Origin: Ruegeria atlantica
Lineage (GTDB): Bacteria > Pseudomonadota > Alphaproteobacteria > Rhodobacterales > Rhodobacteraceae
NCBI RefSeq assembly: GCF_001458195.1
Contig: NZ_CYPU01000031.1
Span: 28,984-92,983, forward strand
DNA: 64,000 bases
Direction of reading: 5' to 3'
The position numbers were made by a program, and so were the translations under genes. The notes under the pieces were generated by a model. The model did no database searches. It was not told the origin of the DNA and saw only the letters and a program-made list of their open reading frames with translations. Numbering within the stretch: position 1 is the first letter of the stretch; every line of letters begins with the position of its first letter. Below, piece after piece: positions 8,894 to 18,041 of this stretch.

Positions 8894-9333
8894 CTGATCC
8901 CCGCGCTAATGACAAGGGCAAAGACAAAGGCGAACACGCCAAACCCTTCGATGATCGCTGCCGGGGCGAGCGCCAGGCCAAAGATCTCGGGCTTTTCCTT
9001 GGTGGCGTTGATCGCTGCAGCACAGGCCCGACCCTGCCAGATCCCGCAATACATCAATGCGATGCCCGACAGGATACCAATCCCGAACAAGCCGCCCGCG
9101 TTTTCGGGTGTTACGTCTCGGTTTAAGGTAAACATGATGACGATGCCGTAAATCACCATGGTCGACGGGAAGGCCGATACGCCGACAAAGCGCCCATAGC
9201 CGCCTTCGGTTTCTGTCATGGCGCCAATACTGGCCATGCCAGCGATGGAGCACCCGATCGCGCTGGAGGCCGCGCCCAACGCCATAGGCGCGTAAATGCC
9301 CAGCCAACCCAATGTCAAAACAAGCTCATTCAT
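8890..9333 (-). CDS. ntpK: V/A-type ATP synthase subunit K (membrane rotor ring)
   Basis: 147 residues with four hydrophobic helices, i.e. two c-type hairpins. The ion-carrying acid is kept only in the fourth helix (APAAIIEGFGVF), as in V-type rings with one site per two hairpins. I start at the ATG at 9333, where it overlaps the stop of ntpI by 4 nt; a longer reading to 9393 is only frame read-through. Comparing with the Enterococcus Na+ ring, the Thr of the first hairpin and the Gln of GIWQGR are kept, but the Gln of the P-G-T-Q site is Met here (F-P-S-T-M), so the coupling ion is uncertain. Confidence 0.92.
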   Translation of the reverse strand: MNELVLTLGWLGIYAPMALGAASSAIGCSIAGMASIGAMTETEGGYGRFVGVSAFPSTMVIYGIVIMFTLNRDVTPENAGGLFGIGILSGIALMYCGIWQGRACAAAINATKEKPEIFGLALAPAAIIEGFGVFAFVFALVISAGIS

Positions 9334-11126
9334 TCCTGAACCTCCTTGCGGGCGAACGGGCGAAAGACAACGCCTTCGTCCGGCATACCCCATTTAAAGA
9401 ATTCGATGTAATTGAGACGTAATCCATGGACGACGCCGCTCATCATGGCGAGGGCGAAGTTGAGAATGTGGCCGATGATCAGGATCAGCAGGGCAAACAG
9501 TACGCCCAGCCCCTTGAGGGACTGCATCACCGACCCCGCCAGATCGTTAAATGTGATCGCCAACGAGGCCGAGGCCAGCCCAAGTGCAAACAGGCGCATG
9601 TAGCTAAGGACATCGCCAAATGCACCCATCGCCCCGGCAAGGCTTTGCAGCCCTTCAATCAGACGCCATAGCCAGTCGGTAGGTTTCTTGATGGCCCGCT
9701 CGCTTGAGAACCAGACGATGGCCAGAACCCCGACCCCCATCAGCAGCGCGCCGGGCGCCGGAGAATTGCCCTTCATGTAACTGAGCCATAGGACAAATCC
9801 CCCGATCAAGGCGGCGATCCAGCCTAGGTTGGCTATAGCCTTTCGGCAGCCCCATGCCGCACGGGCGGCAAGCGCATTGGCCAGCACCAGATGCAATACC
9901 CCAACGACAATCGAAACCATCATCATCGCGCCGAAATTGTTGAGATCGAGCACTTGGAGCTTGGCCCAGATTGATCCGTCTGCCGGCGATACGCCGAAAT
10001 AGCTGCCGACTAATATGCCGTACAGGATCGTCGCCCCCGAGATGATCACGCCAAAGCGTCGCCAGGAACGCTCATGTGGTGTGCGATCAAGCCGTTTCCA
10101 AAACAACAAAAGCCCCGCCAAGATAATTGCCCCGTACCCCGCATCGGCCACGATCATCGCAAAGAAGATCGCGAACGAAACGGCGACAATGACACTGGGG
10201 TCCCAATCCTTGTAACCCGGCACTTGATAAAACAGCGCTAAGTCTGCAGCAGCAATGCGCTTTTCTGGTTGTTCCAACAAGGTAGGCGGGCTGTCTTCGG
10301 GGCCGGGTTCTTCAATCAGCACAGCGGCATCCTTGGCGTTTGCCATGTCCAGAACCGCATCTATACGATCCTCGGGCACCCAGCCCTGAAGGGCAAACAT
10401 CGCCTCTTCGTCGCGCACCTTTTGCGTGGCATGGGCCAGCTCAGCCGCGCTTTCGGCAACCGAAAGGTTCCGGCGCATCAGTGTTAGGTATCGGGTTTGC
10501 GCAACGCGTTCAGCCTCAAGCGCTTCGATCGCGATCTCGGCTTCTTCCAGTTGTGCCTCAAGCTCGTGAATGGGCAATGATCCGGTGTGCGTGCGCGGAA
10601 CCGGAAGGATATCGTCATCCGGCTCATCCGGCACAATCAATACGGCGTAAATAAACCGGTGGTCCTGTTCGAGAATGGCCCAGGGTATATCCAATGCCTC
10701 CAGCGCATCGCGATGTTTGAGCGGCAGTTGATAGAACCACAGCCGGTTCCCCGCCAAAACATCGTCTGGTGGAAAATCCAGATCGCCCCAAGGGCGCACC
10801 TGTGCAATTCGGTTGGCAAGAAAATCCCTGTGATCCGTCATGTCACGAGTGCGCTGCATCAAGTCCAGCACATCCCCGACGAATTGGTCCATGTCAAAAC
10901 CGGGATCGCGCTGAATCTGTCGGCGCGGCTCGGACACATCATTCAGGAATCGGAGTGCCTTATAGGCATTGCGCGCGCCGCGCTCACTGATCTTTTCCGG
11001 CTCAGAGGGGGGCGGGGCCAGAGGCAAAACGTGCATGCACCCCAGTTCCTGCAGCGCCTCAAGGGTCGCAGCCTTCTGGCCTGCCCGCCCGACCAGTGAC
11101 AGTTTTTTGAGCCTCGCAACACTCAC
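9330..11126 (-). CDS. ntpI: V/A-type ATP synthase subunit I (a-subunit, stator channel)
   Basis: 598 residues. The N-terminal half (1 to about 310) is cytoplasmic with long helices that meet the peripheral stalk; the C-terminal half has about seven membrane segments and forms the ion half-channels. Conserved C-terminal text includes SYMRLFALGLASASLA, where the essential Arg sits, and the later HILNFALAMMSGVVHGLRLNYIEFF segment in two parts. Overlaps both neighbours by 4 nt. Confidence 0.94.
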   Translation of the reverse strand: MSVARLKKLSLVGRAGQKAATLEALQELGCMHVLPLAPPPSEPEKISERGARNAYKALRFLNDVSEPRRQIQRDPGFDMDQFVGDVLDLMQRTRDMTDHRDFLANRIAQVRPWGDLDFPPDDVLAGNRLWFYQLPLKHRDALEALDIPWAILEQDHRFIYAVLIVPDEPDDDILPVPRTHTGSLPIHELEAQLEEAEIAIEALEAERVAQTRYLTLMRRNLSVAESAAELAHATQKVRDEEAMFALQGWVPEDRIDAVLDMANAKDAAVLIEEPGPEDSPPTLLEQPEKRIAAADLALFYQVPGYKDWDPSVIVAVSFAIFFAMIVADAGYGAIILAGLLLFWKRLDRTPHERSWRRFGVIISGATILYGILVGSYFGVSPADGSIWAKLQVLDLNNFGAMMMVSIVVGVLHLVLANALAARAAWGCRKAIANLGWIAALIGGFVLWLSYMKGNSPAPGALLMGVGVLAIVWFSSERAIKKPTDWLWRLIEGLQSLAGAMGAFGDVLSYMRLFALGLASASLAITFNDLAGSVMQSLKGLGVLFALLILIIGHILNFALAMMSGVVHGLRLNYIEFFKWGMPDEGVVFRPFARKEVQE

Positions 11127-11728
11127 GACAAAGCCTCCTGCGCATGTTTGCGTTTCGAGATTTTAGAGCGCACGACGGCCTGCATCTGCTCATCGCTCAG
11201 ATAGATACGGATTTTCTTAATGTTGGCTTTGGCGCGCGGGATCAGAACCTTTTCGAACAGATTGACACGCTGGGTGATGGTGGCCACGGCCTTGTCGAAT
11301 ATCTTCACCCGCTCTTCGGCCACTTTGACCCGTAGACGCGCCTCGATCATATCGTGCAGCAACCGAGCCGCAGCATCGACCCAGTGGGGTTTGGCCAAAT
11401 AGGAATACGGACGCACGGCAACCTCAATCCGGTCCAGCGCGGGCATCGTGACCCCCACGACGTTTACCTCTTTGACTTGGTAGTCCTTCAACTCAACCAA
11501 CCCGTCCAGATCAACGCCTTGCTGCGCCAGCATCGGCAGTTTTTCTCCAACCTTTTGCGCCAGTTCCTGCACCTCATCCTGAAGGCGCTGCACATCTTCG
11601 CGCGCCTTCGCGCGCTCGGCCATCAATTGCTGACGCTTAAGGTCCAGCGATGGCAGGAACCGCTCATAGCTTTTCAGCTGCGTCTGCTCGCGCGCGAGCG
11701 ACGATTTATTCAGCTGCAACCGCGCCAT
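11123..11728 (-). CDS. ntpD: V/A-type ATP synthase subunit D (central rotor shaft)
   Basis: 201 residues, almost wholly helical with a long antiparallel coiled coil at each end, as expected for the central shaft. The internal ATG (MARLQLNKSS) at 11728 is preferred to 11734 because AAAGG then lies 6 nt upstream. The gene starts inside the last codons of ntpB. Its usual partner, subunit F, has no gene here. Confidence 0.92.
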   Translation of the reverse strand: MARLQLNKSSLAREQTQLKSYERFLPSLDLKRQQLMAERAKAREDVQRLQDEVQELAQKVGEKLPMLAQQGVDLDGLVELKDYQVKEVNVVGVTMPALDRIEVAVRPYSYLAKPHWVDAAARLLHDMIEARLRVKVAEERVKIFDKAVATITQRVNLFEKVLIPRAKANIKKIRIYLSDEQMQAVVRSKISKRKHAQEALS

Positions 11729-13067
11729 CGGCATCCTTTGGGAAATATTTGTCGATCAGGGTTTGCTTCATCAGCAATTGCTCGGGCGCGAAGCACTCCG
11801 CCAGAGTTTTCCAGCCCAGATCCAGCGCATCTTCGAGCGGGATCGAAACGTTGATGTCCATGAAGCGCGCTTTGAACAAAGCACCGAACTTCAGCAACTG
11901 GTGGTCATAGTCCGAAAGGTCGAACGCCATCGCCTGTTTCTGCGCGGCGTCTCGGCTTTCGGAATAGAACCGGATCATGGTGTTCATGATCTGACTGTGG
12001 TCCTCCCGCGTAGTTTTGCCGATCACGTTCTGCTTGAGCCGCGACAGGCTGCCGAACGGGTCAATCACGCCCGAATGCAGATAGATCTGCCCCTCGGTGA
12101 TATAGCCCGTGTTATCCGGCACAGGATGGGTCACGTCATTACCGGGCATCGTCGTCACGGTCAGCACAGTGACCGATCCGCCCTTGGCATAATCACAGGC
12201 TTTTTCGTACCGGCGGGCCAATTGGGAATAGAGGTCACCCATATACCCACGCTGCGACGGCACGCGTTCCTGGCTGATCCCAACCTCTTTCATCGCATCG
12301 GCATAAGCGGTCATATCGGTCAGCAGGACCAGAACGCGCTTGCCTTCTTCCACCGCGAATTTTTCGGCCACGGCCAGCGCCATATCGGGTACTAGCAGCC
12401 GTTCGACCAGCGGATCCATCGCCTGGTTGACGAACATCACGGTGCGGGAAAACACGCCCGCATCCTCAAAGGACGTCCTAAAGGTAAAGTAGTCGTCAAA
12501 GATCAACCCTAGCCCGCCGAACACCACGATATCCGCGTCCGCCTGAACACCAATTCTGCTGAGGAACGCGTTAAACGGCTCACCCGAGACCGAAAAAATC
12601 GGGATTTTCTGACTTTCGACCAACGTGTTGAACACGTCGATCATGGGCACATCGGTTCGGATCATCTTGTTGGGAACGGCGCGTTCCGCAGGGTTCACGG
12701 TCGGCCCGCCGATATCCACGCGCGTCTCAGACGACAGGTTAGGTCCACCATCAATAGATACACCCGCGCCGTCAAAAACGCGGCCCAGTATGTTCTGTGA
12801 ATATGGCGTCTGCATCGGGTGGCCCAGGAACGTCGCCGTGGCCTCAGTCGAGATGCCCTTGGTGCCGGAAAACACCTGCAGGGTGACAACATCCCGGTCA
12901 ATGAAAATGGCCTGCGCCAGTGTCTTGTGGCCGTCCACGGTTTCGATTACGGCCAGATCATTGAAACGCACTGCTGCGTCGGTCGACCCGCCCAGAGGCA
13001 CCCTGACCTTTATTGTGTCTCCGACTATCTCAAGAACACGCGTGTATTTCAAAAGACTTCCGGACAT
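11706..13067 (-). CDS. ntpB: V/A-type ATP synthase subunit B (regulatory nucleotide-binding)
   Basis: 453 residues; first gene of the operon. Non-catalytic head subunit: it lacks a Walker A P-loop, having SVSGEPFNAF-type text in that place, while the downstream text LTDMTAYADAMKEVG and RRGYMGDLYS-like PSQRGYMGDLYSQLA are classic V/A-type B. Upstream lies about 190 bp of non-coding DNA before the MATE gene on the same strand, which should hold the operon promoter, though I see no convincing -35/-10 pair. Confidence 0.95.
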   Translation of the reverse strand: MSGSLLKYTRVLEIVGDTIKVRVPLGGSTDAAVRFNDLAVIETVDGHKTLAQAIFIDRDVVTLQVFSGTKGISTEATATFLGHPMQTPYSQNILGRVFDGAGVSIDGGPNLSSETRVDIGGPTVNPAERAVPNKMIRTDVPMIDVFNTLVESQKIPIFSVSGEPFNAFLSRIGVQADADIVVFGGLGLIFDDYFTFRTSFEDAGVFSRTVMFVNQAMDPLVERLLVPDMALAVAEKFAVEEGKRVLVLLTDMTAYADAMKEVGISQERVPSQRGYMGDLYSQLARRYEKACDYAKGGSVTVLTVTTMPGNDVTHPVPDNTGYITEGQIYLHSGVIDPFGSLSRLKQNVIGKTTREDHSQIMNTMIRFYSESRDAAQKQAMAFDLSDYDHQLLKFGALFKARFMDINVSIPLEDALDLGWKTLAECFAPEQLLMKQTLIDKYFPKDADGAVAAE

Positions 13068-13258
13068 TGCTCATCCTCGGTCGTTAAAGGTGTTTTTGAA
13101 ATCAACGCCCCGAAATAACTTGGCGTTTTTTGCAATCTTAAGCTCAGCTTACAACGAATTCATGAATTGGCAAATGAGGATGTCTTAGTTGCGGCAAAGG
13201 AGACAAATGTCGCTTCTGGTGACCAAAAACTGATGGTATTTTGGCGCCCAGGGACGGT

Positions 13259-14662
13259 TCACCACCCCCTGCGCCCAAAGAGGGATTGCAGCCGGCTTTG
13301 TCCGGCAAATGGATCAACCTCTGTTGGCGCAGTCAGGCCCGAGACAACGCCGCGCACCATTACCCAGCAGATTGCAGCAAATATCACACCGCCCAGCGCC
13401 TGCCCCAACAACACCCCCGGAGCGCCAGCCAAATAGGCCCCGGCGACCGCAAAGGGCCACGTGCCCAGCGTATGTCGCCCCCAGTTAACCCACGTGGAAT
13501 AAATGGGATAGCCAAGGTTGTTAAAGCTTGCATTCGCAACGAAGATCACCCCGTTGAAGAAGGACGCCAAGGCCAGCGGTCCGCAGAACAGATAGATCAG
13601 CGCCCGCGTCTCGCCTTGGGCCTGAAACAAGTCGGCGATGGGGGCACGCAGGACAAACAGCACCGCCGCCATCAGAACCACATAGACGGCGGTGAATTTT
13701 ACACCTGCCAGAAATGCGCCCTTCACCCGATCATACTGCCCTGCCCCAAAGTTCTGCCCCACGATCGGGCCTATGGCCCCGGACAGTGCAAACACGACGG
13801 AAAAGGCAACAGGCATCAGCCGTCCTATTACGGCCATGCCTGCCACGGCATCGGTGCCAAACTGCGCAACCTCACGGATCACGATGGCGTTGCCGACCGG
13901 CGTGGCGACATTGGTCAGAACCGCCGGTATCGCAATCGCCCGCACCGGCTGGAGGTCTTCCCTCAAGTGCCTCAACGACGGTCGCGCAAATCCACGGTGC
14001 ACGCGCACGGCGGGCCGGACCGCTGCTATCAGCATACAGATACGCGCAATGACCGAGGCAATCGCCGCCCCATCCAGGCCAAGACCAACAGCAAAGATCA
14101 GGATCGGATCCAAAATTGCGTTTGCCAGCCCGCCGTAAATCGTAGCCTGCATGGACCGGCGCGCATCACCGTGCGCACGCAACACAGCCATACCCGTCAT
14201 TGCCGCAGCCATCACCCACATGGTCGGCAGAATGATGCTGACATACCGTGCGGCCAATTGCAGAACCTCACCCTGCGCGCCCAGCAAAGACAGCAGAAAC
14301 TTGATATTAATCATGACCATGGCAGACACAATCAATCCCATCAAAATACCAAGAAGAGCAACGCTGGTTCCGAATTGCCGGGCTTTTCCGGGCCGCCCGG
14401 CCCCCAACTCGCGGGCGACAAGAGCCCCGGCTGCGATGGACAGCCCCACATTGATCGAGTTGGTGAAAAACAAAAGCGTGCCCGCATAGCCGACCGCTGC
14501 GGCCAACGCGTCGTTGCCCAGCATCGAGATGAACACCATGTCCACGAAATCCACGGCAAAGATTGCCATAAGACCAATGCTGGTGGTCAGCGACATTCGG
14601 GTCACATGCCGCATCAGACTGCCGGTCAAAAAGACAGCCATGCCCTTGGGTTGTTTTGTCAT
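13259..14662 (-). CDS. MATE family multidrug/metabolite exporter
   Basis: 467 residues with about 12 hydrophobic helices arranged in two similar halves (DFVDMVFISMLG early; the matching second half begins near ATPVGNAIVI). MATE proteins export cationic drugs or metabolites using Na+ or H+ gradients. I start at ATG 14662 (MTKQPKGMAVFLTG) because the 39 extra residues of the longer reading are polar and not family-like. Same strand as the V-ATPase operon but separated by about 190 bp, so probably its own transcript. Substrate cannot be told. Confidence 0.92.
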   Translation of the reverse strand: MTKQPKGMAVFLTGSLMRHVTRMSLTTSIGLMAIFAVDFVDMVFISMLGNDALAAAVGYAGTLLFFTNSINVGLSIAAGALVARELGAGRPGKARQFGTSVALLGILMGLIVSAMVMINIKFLLSLLGAQGEVLQLAARYVSIILPTMWVMAAAMTGMAVLRAHGDARRSMQATIYGGLANAILDPILIFAVGLGLDGAAIASVIARICMLIAAVRPAVRVHRGFARPSLRHLREDLQPVRAIAIPAVLTNVATPVGNAIVIREVAQFGTDAVAGMAVIGRLMPVAFSVVFALSGAIGPIVGQNFGAGQYDRVKGAFLAGVKFTAVYVVLMAAVLFVLRAPIADLFQAQGETRALIYLFCGPLALASFFNGVIFVANASFNNLGYPIYSTWVNWGRHTLGTWPFAVAGAYLAGAPGVLLGQALGGVIFAAICWVMVRGVVSGLTAPTEVDPFAGQSRLQSLFGRRGW

Positions 14663-15211
14663 TGGCTGGTCCGTCCCTTTGTTCTGGAAATCAATCTGCC
14701 CCTGATGGGCGCCAGCCAGCAACCTCAAACTGGTGCGGGTCGTGACGAATACAGCCCTACCATTTTTGGCAATCCGCATTTTGCACCGCTGCTATGATGT
14801 TGCAGTACCAAAATCCTTGCCGCTTTGGATATCGGCATCCAGCGCTGCGTCCACGGGCGGCTCGCACCCGGCATTCTAAGTCAACGGATTTTGCCGGAAT
14901 TGCCTGATCGACACGAAGGTCACCGTTCTCAACGAACTGGACAAACTCACCCATCCCGGCGTGTACAACCTTTTCGGCGCCAAGGTGCGCGCAGTGTATA
15001 TTGAGGGCGGGCACGCAAGTGGCGGCCGTGCGAAACGGTCGATGGTAGTGAGGTATTCTGAGCGCGGGTACCGCCAGGCGCGGCACCAGCCTGCGCTGGA
15101 GGCGGGTCCCAAGGTAGAAAAATCAGTACCAAAACCCGCTCAATACATTATAAGAAATGAATATACTGAATTTACGATATTCGATTTGCGCGACGACCTG
15201 GGGAGGATTCA
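14663..15211. other. intergenic region, no convincing gene
   Basis: About 550 bp between the MATE start and the DUF3604 gene. It should carry both divergent promoters. A codon-like stretch on the plus strand around 14905-15120 (reading VTVLNELDKL, then VYNLFGAKVRAVYIEGG) has no good start and I recognise no family; it may be a gene relic. The last 40 bp before 15212 are AT-rich with a GGGGAGGA ribosome site for the next gene. Confidence 0.4.
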
Positions 15212-17134
15212 ATGCTTCGACTTACAACCTGTTTGATCTCTTTGCTGACATTACCATCACTTGTATGGGCAGACGCGGTCCCCAGCAAAGAGGCTGCCGA
15301 GGGCACCTTTGCCGACCGCCCATATTCGCCTTACGCCAACCGATCATTTCCTGAACGGCCACTCTGGGGTGACACGCACCTGCACACCGGTTTGTCGCTG
15401 GATGCGGGCGCATTCGGAAACACCTTGCTTCCTGATGAGGCATGGCGGTTCGCAAAGGGGGAACAAGTTATTTCGTCAACCGGTCAGGCCGTCAGGCTGG
15501 CGCGGCCCCTGGATTGGATGGTGCTGACGGATCATACTGATTTGATGGGTTTCGCCCCGGACCTGCAGGCCGGTAAACCTGGCGTTATTGGTGACCCAAA
15601 AGGCTTGGAGTGGTACGAGGGATACAAAGCAGGCGGTGAAGAAGCCGGGAAAGCGGCCTTCGACATTATTACAAATTTCTCTCAAATGACCCTGCCGGAA
15701 ATCCTACTTGAGTCATATAGCCCAGGCGCGGACGCATTCGCATTTACATGGGAAAGCATCGTTATGGCAGCGGAACGGCACAACGACCCCGGCAATTTCA
15801 CCGCCTTTATTGGGTTTGAATGGACGTCCGTTCCCAAGGGGTTCAACCTGCACCGCAATGTCATGCTACGTGACGGACCAATTCGGGCACTGCAAATGGT
15901 GCCACCCGTGACTCAGCCTCCTTACGGCGACACCGACCCCAAGGCGCTTTATGCGTGGCTTGAAGAATATCAGGGTAAAACCGGCGGTCGCGCGGTTGCT
16001 TTTGCACATAACGGCAACCTGTCAAATGGCTGGATGTTCCCCACTGAGGATACTTATCACGGCGGCAAGGTAGACGAAGAATACGTGCAGAACCGCGCCA
16101 AGTGGGAGCCGCATTATGAGGTCACCCAAATCAAAGGCGACGGAGAAGCACACCCCTTCCTAAGCCCGGAAGACGAATTTGCGGACTATGAAAACTGGGA
16201 CGTCGGCAACCTCGACATTACCGAGCTGAAAACAGAGGACATGCTGGCCGGTGAATATGCCAGAGAAGCCTTGAAACGTGGCCTGATGCTGGAAGAAAAA
16301 TTCGGGGTGAACCCTTATAAATTCGGAATGGGTGGGGCAACAGACAGTCACACATCGCTGGCAACAGCTGAAGAGGACAATTTTTTCGGGAAATCCGTCA
16401 GCGTTGAACCATCGGCCACAAGAATCCAGCACCCCTTCATCGCCAATGACCTTGGCGAAATCCCCGGCGACCTTCTTGTCGCATCTGGTTACACTGCCGT
16501 CTGGGCCACCGAGAACACGCGTTCGGCGATCTTTGATGCTTTCAAACGGCGTGAAACCTATGCCACGACTGGTCCCCGGATCGGTCTGCGGTTCTTTGGT
16601 GGATGGGAATTTGACGAAGCAGATCTTGAGACCCGGTTCCTTGCGGACGTTGGCTACACCAAAGGCGTTCCGATGGGCTCGGACTTACGCCCTAACGAAG
16701 GTGATGGAGCGCCTTCATTCCTGATCGCAGCGCTACGCGATCCGGTTGGGGCCAATCTGGACCGGGTACAGGTCGTAAAAGGGTGGCTCGATGGCGAAGG
16801 AGAGTTGCACGAGAAAGTCTACGACGTTGCATGGTCGGATGACCGGGCTGCTGATGAAAACGGCAAAGTCCCGGCTGTCGGCAATACCGTCGATATCGAA
16901 ACTGCCAGCTGGAGTAACACGATTGGCACCGCCGAGCTTGTGTCGGTTTGGGCCGATCCAGACTTTGATCCAAATGCGCGGGCCTTCTACTATGTCCGGG
17001 CGCTTGAAATTCCCACACCCCGTTGGGTCCTGTACGACAAGGTCCGGTTCGGTATTGAATTGCCGGAAGAGGCGCAGCTGATCCATCAAGAGCGCGCGTA
17101 TTCGTCGCCAATCTGGTACACACCTAGCGAATAA
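15212..17134 (+). CDS. DUF3604 domain-containing exported protein (PHP-like metal hydrolase fold)
   Basis: 640 residues with a Sec signal peptide (cleavage near VWA-DA, residue 21). Just after it come [10 protein letters not shown] and [13 protein letters not shown], metal-ligand patterns like those of PHP phosphoesterases, and later FAHNGN and [14 protein letters not shown]3604 proteins are periplasmic and poorly characterised. It heads a cluster with a PpiC isomerase and a HupE/UreJ protein, a linkage I have seen repeatedly in marine proteobacteria, which suggests a shared envelope task (metal handling or folding of an exported protein); that role is inference. Confidence 0.88.
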   Translation: MLRLTTCLISLLTLPSLVWADAVPSKEAAEGTFADRPYSPYANRSFPERPLWGDTHLHTGLSLDAGAFGNTLLPDEAWRFAKGEQVISSTGQAVRLARPLDWMVLTDHTDLMGFAPDLQAGKPGVIGDPKGLEWYEGYKAGGEEAGKAAFDIITNFSQMTLPEILLESYSPGADAFAFTWESIVMAAERHNDPGNFTAFIGFEWTSVPKGFNLHRNVMLRDGPIRALQMVPPVTQPPYGDTDPKALYAWLEEYQGKTGGRAVAFAHNGNLSNGWMFPTEDTYHGGKVDEEYVQNRAKWEPHYEVTQIKGDGEAHPFLSPEDEFADYENWDVGNLDITELKTEDMLAGEYAREALKRGLMLEEKFGVNPYKFGMGGATDSHTSLATAEEDNFFGKSVSVEPSATRIQHPFIANDLGEIPGDLLVASGYTAVWATENTRSAIFDAFKRRETYATTGPRIGLRFFGGWEFDEADLETRFLADVGYTKGVPMGSDLRPNEGDGAPSFLIAALRDPVGANLDRVQVVKGWLDGEGELHEKVYDVAWSDDRAADENGKVPAVGNTVDIETASWSNTIGTAELVSVWADPDFDPNARAFYYVRALEIPTPRWVLYDKVRFGIELPEEAQLIHQERAYSSPIWYTPSE

Positions 17135-17154
17135 CCGAACAATACACTAATGAC

Positions 17155-17184
17155 ATTGCCGGGCGGTCAACCCCGCCCGGCAAT
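17155..17184 (+). terminator. strong hairpin between DUF3604 and PpiC genes
   Basis: ATTGCCGGGCGG (17155-17166) pairs perfectly with CCGCCCGGCAAT (17173-17184) over a 6-nt loop. There is no T-run after it, and the next gene starts 26 nt later on the same strand. It may be an attenuator or a 3' stabiliser giving more DUF3604 than downstream product. Confidence 0.6.
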
Positions 17185-17210
17185 ATTGCGACACGACATT
17201 GAGAACCCGA

Positions 17211-18041
17211 ATGCAAATTCTAAAACAGCCGTTATTCCACTTCATTTTGATCGGGGTTGCCATTTTCGCTTGGTTTGCATGGGTTTCCCCGCAACAGGAC
17301 GTCGCTGAAGAAACCGACACGATCACAGTCGACGGTAATGATGTCGCCCTCCTGAAAACACGTTTCCAAAACAGCTGGAACCGCCCACCGACGGAAGATG
17401 AGTTACAGGCCCTGATAGACGGGGCGATCCGCGAAGAAGTTCTTGTGCGCGAAGCACGCAAGCTGGGTCTGGATCAAGGTGATCAGGTCATCCGTGCACG
17501 CCTGGCGCAGAAGATGGATTTTCTGACTGACGCAATCGCAGCCTCGATCGAACCCGAGCCCGAAGTGTTGCAGACCTTTCTGAACGAAAATCCGGAACGG
17601 TTTACCAAACCGGCACAGATTGCTTTTGATCAGATCTACCTGAACGAGAACGCTGAGCTGGATGCCATCGAAAACGCGATTGAGGCTGCAAACACTCAGC
17701 AGGACTGGCGCAGCATCGGATCGACAACTTTGCTTCCAAAGTCGATGCCCCTGACGGTAGTGCGCGCGGTGGACGCAAACTTTGGCACTGGCTTTTCGGC
17801 AGCTCTGAATTCGTTGGAGCCAGGCAACTGGTCCGGCCCAGTCCGATCCGCATATGGCATCCACGTCGTTCGCGTTACAGACAAACAAGACCCCATATTG
17901 CCAAAGTTGGAAGATATCCGCGATACCGTTTTACTGGAATGGCGCCGCGAAGCCGGGTCGGACCTGGCGCAGGCGCAATATGAAAGCCTGGCGTCGAATT
18001 ACCAGGTCGAAACACCCGACATGGACAAGGCAGTCGAATGA
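17211..18041 (+). CDS. membrane-anchored PpiC-type peptidyl-prolyl isomerase
   Basis: 276 residues. One N-terminal membrane helix (about residues 8-28, HFILIGVAIFAWFAW) anchors a periplasmic part: a SurA/PrsA-like helical region (DELQALIDGAIREEVLVREA) and a parvulin domain (about 115-235, with ERFTKPAQIAFDQIYLN). I take ATG 17211 rather than TTG 17199. The last four bases overlap the HupE gene (ATGA), so the two are translationally coupled. Likely a folding helper for a protein of this cluster. Confidence 0.85.
   Translation: MQILKQPLFHFILIGVAIFAWFAWVSPQQDVAEETDTITVDGNDVALLKTRFQNSWNRPPTEDELQALIDGAIREEVLVREARKLGLDQGDQVIRARLAQKMDFLTDAIAASIEPEPEVLQTFLNENPERFTKPAQIAFDQIYLNENAELDAIENAIEAANTQQDWRSIGSTTLLPKSMPLTVVRAVDANFGTGFSAALNSLEPGNWSGPVRSAYGIHVVRVTDKQDPILPKLEDIRDTVLLEWRREAGSDLAQAQYESLASNYQVETPDMDKAVE

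Noticed and set aside
13104..13132. AACGCC/GGCGTT hairpin followed by T-run as a terminator
   Set aside because: It points along the plus strand, where no gene ends; the flanking genes (MATE and the V-ATPase operon) are on the minus strand. Chance or a leader structure is more likely.
13241..14797. Long 518-codon plus-strand frame opposite the MATE gene
   Set aside because: It mirrors the MATE coding strand, is rich in His/Gln/Arg and poor in hydrophobic residues, and has no family text. The minus-strand MATE protein is unmistakable.
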